Assembly: GCF_014529935.1 (NCBI RefSeq)
Contig: NZ_JACVFC010000002.1
Location: 992,001 to 1,056,000 of the forward strand
Reading direction: 5' to 3'
DNA from: Chitinophaga qingshengii
GTDB lineage: Bacteria; Bacteroidota; Bacteroidia; Chitinophagales; Chitinophagaceae
DNA length: 64,000 bases
Shown piece by piece: positions 62,372-64,000 of this stretch. The notes beneath the pieces were generated by a model, which saw nothing but the letters and a program-made list of their open reading frames with translations, did no database searches and had not been told where the DNA came from. The position numbers and the translations under genes were made by a program. Each line of letters opens with the position of its first letter. Position 1 is the stretch's first letter.

Positions 62372-63580
62372 TTATTTATTCATGTGACGGATATAGGTAT
62401 TCAGGTCTTTATCACCACGGCCGGAAAGGCATACCACCACTACATCATCAGCATTGAAGGGGATGTCTTTCAGTTTAGCCAGCGCATGGGCTGATTCCAT
62501 GGCGGGAATAATACCTTCCAGTTTGCTCAGCTCATAACCGGCGGCCAGGGCTTCTTCATCGGTAGCGTCGAGGAACATGGCGCGGCCTGTTTCATACAGG
62601 TGTGCGTGCATGGGCCCGATACCGGGATAGTCCAGTCCGGCGGAGATAGAATAAGGCTCGGTGATCTGGCCGTCTTCTGTTTGCATGAGCAATGTTTTAG
62701 CAGCGTGGATGATACCTATTTTACCCAGTTGGGTAGTAGCAGCAGAGTGACCGCTGTGTACCCCTTTACCACCGGCTTCTACGGCGACCAGCTTTACGGC
62801 GTCTTCATCCAGGTAGTGGAAGAAAGCGCCTGCTGCGTTACTACCGCCACCAATGCAGGCAACTACGTAGTCAGGCAGTTCGCTGCCGGTTTTTTCCAGC
62901 AACTGTTTGCGGATTTCTTCGCTGATCACAGACTGGAGGCGGGCCACCATATCAGGATAAGGATGCGGACCGGCAGCGGTACCGAGGATATAATGCGTAT
63001 CTACCGGGTTGTTGATCCAGTCGCGGATCGCTTCGTTGGTAGCGTCTTTTAAGGTTTGACTGCCGCTGGTGGCCGCTACTACGGTAGCTCCCAGCATTTT
63101 CATGCGGGACACGTTGGGCGCTTGTCTTTCGATGTCGATGCTACCCATGTATACCACGCATTCCATGCCCATCAGCGCACAAACAGTGGCGGTAGCCACC
63201 CCGTGCTGACCGGCGCCGGTTTCCGCGATGATACGGCTTTTGCCCAGGCGTTTTGCCAGCAGGATTTGCCCGATGGTGTTGTTTATCTTATGGGCGCCGG
63301 TATGGTTCAGGTCTTCTCTTTTGAGGTAGATTTTCGCCTTGTATTTTTCAGACAGGCGTTTAGCAAAATACAGCGGAGAAGGGCGGCCTACATAATCCCG
63401 CAGCAGGGATTCAAATTCCTGTTGAAAAGAAGGGTCGCTGAGCACTTCCATATATTTCCGTTGCAGTTCATCCACGTTGGGGAACAGCATCTCGGGAACA
63501 TAAGCGCCACCAAACCTGCCATAATAGCCATTCTTATCTACCTGATATCTGGATTTGCTGGTGTCAATTGCAATGTCCAT
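62372..63580 (-). CDS. trpB: Tryptophan synthase beta chain
   Basis: 402 residues, the common TrpB1 type. YGRFGGAYVPEML opens the protein; PLP lysine lies in HTGAHKINN and the phosphate loop is GGGSNAAGAFF. It condenses indole with serine. Between trpF (13 bp) and trpA (8 bp). Confidence 0.97.
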   Translation of the reverse strand: MDIAIDTSKSRYQVDKNGYYGRFGGAYVPEMLFPNVDELQRKYMEVLSDPSFQQEFESLLRDYVGRPSPLYFAKRLSEKYKAKIYLKREDLNHTGAHKINNTIGQILLAKRLGKSRIIAETGAGQHGVATATVCALMGMECVVYMGSIDIERQAPNVSRMKMLGATVVAATSGSQTLKDATNEAIRDWINNPVDTHYILGTAAGPHPYPDMVARLQSVISEEIRKQLLEKTGSELPDYVVACIGGGSNAAGAFFHYLDEDAVKLVAVEAGGKGVHSGHSAATTQLGKIGIIHAAKTLLMQTEDGQITEPYSISAGLDYPGIGPMHAHLYETGRAMFLDATDEEALAAGYELSKLEGIIPAMESAHALAKLKDIPFNADDVVVVCLSGRGDKDLNTYIRHMNK

Positions 63581-63593
63581 GACAAATATTTTT

Positions 63594-64000
63594 TTATTGG
63601 GTTATTTGATTATTGAAGCGCATCCCGTCTACAAACTGTTTTACTTTTTGCAGGTTTTTGATGCCTGGCGCGTCTTCAAATTTGCTGTTGATGTCTACGG
63701 CAAAGAGCGCGGGCAGTTGCAGTTCGCGGATGATATCCACATCTTCCGGGGCGATGCCGCCACTCAGCAGGAACGGATGCTCAAACGGATATTGCTGCAG
63801 CAGTTCCCAGTTGAACCGTTCGCCGGTACCACCATAACCTTTTACAGAGGCTGTATCGAACAGGAAATAATCCGTTGCCGGTACATAAGGCGCTAACGTT
63901 TCCCAGCTCACGTCGTTGCCTATACGAAAAGCTTTGATCACCGGTACTGTTTCCCGGATGGCTGCGCAGAAGACCGGCGTTTCATCACCGTGCAGTTGTA
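63594..64000 (-). CDS. trpF: Phosphoribosylanthranilate isomerase, 5' end beyond the window
   Basis: The reading frame runs to the window edge; residues before the GTG at 63941 still fit TrpF (QLHGDETPVFC, the family's usual LHGDE motif). DYFLFDTASVKGYGGTG, PFLLSGGIAPEDV and AVDINSKFEDAPGIKN are typical. About 135 of ~200 residues are present. It opens the portion of the trp run seen here; upstream trp genes lie outside. Confidence 0.93.
   Translation of the reverse strand, partial: QLHGDETPVFCAAIRETVPVIKAFRIGNDVSWETLAPYVPATDYFLFDTASVKGYGGTGERFNWELLQQYPFEHPFLLSGGIAPEDVDIIRELQLPALFAVDINSKFEDAPGIKNLQKVKQFVDGMRFNNQITQ

Overview
The window reads as chromosomal DNA of a Bacteroidota bacterium, most likely Chitinophagaceae and probably Chitinophaga or a close relative. 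The evidence is a SusC/SusD pair, Bacteroidota-type promoters (TTTG ... TAnnTTTG), DUF4270/DUF4907/DUF6702 proteins, SusD- and Kelch-type lipoproteins, LytTR signalling, moderate GC, and a very large flexirubin / aryl-polyene type pigment cluster. No rRNA, tRNA, CRISPR array, insertion sequence or phage gene was recognised.

Layout. 1-2.7 kb: end of a SusC/SusD glycan-uptake pair. 3.2-7.0 kb (minus): M1-type metallopeptidase and esterase, with HupE/UreJ just upstream. 7.0-8.8 kb (plus): DUF6702 protein, a zeta-toxin-like kinase with an overlapping 59-residue partner, and a GNAT. 8.9-34.8 kb (minus): one array of 25 genes, mostly overlapping or a few bases apart, headed by an aromatic amino-acid ammonia-lyase. 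It holds an aryl-acid ligase, two ACPs, an AcpS, three apparently active ketosynthases, a Cys-less chain-length-factor partner and a further KS-like fragment, a ketoreductase, two hotdog dehydratase-like proteins, a thioesterase, a methyltransferase, a halogenase-type flavoprotein, a desaturase-like flavoprotein, acyltransferases, an MMPL exporter fused to two other domains, LolA and a lipoprotein. The logic is: aromatic amino acid to cinnamate-type starter, ligation to ACP, type II PKS extension to a polyene, ring tailoring, acyl transfer and export to the outer membrane. The dialkylresorcinol genes darA/darB are not in the window.

34.9-40.3 kb: CNNM/CorC-like and ZIP metal transporters, PAP2 phosphatase, methyltransferase, LTA-synthase-like protein. 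40.5-43.2 kb: glmM and a cysteine desulfurase, separated by a large palindrome. 43.4-45.4 kb: LytTR two-component pair. 45.6-49.8 kb: DUF4907 + Kelch lipoprotein, divergent from DUF4270 lipoprotein + outer-membrane protein. 49.9-58.3 kb: GH1 beta-glucosidase, FGE-like lipoprotein, DsbA-like and peroxiredoxin, BlaI/M56 regulatory pair with a visible double operator, two TlpA-type thioredoxin proteins. 58.5-64 kb (minus): trpF-trpB-trpA-hisH-(GNAT-hisA)-hisF-hisIE in one run, with hisA fused to an acetyltransferase.

Several intergenic gaps carry short A/T-rich or CGCAAAG-type words, often as paired inverted arms around a unique core or a terminator hairpin. These look like a dispersed repeat population of this genome.
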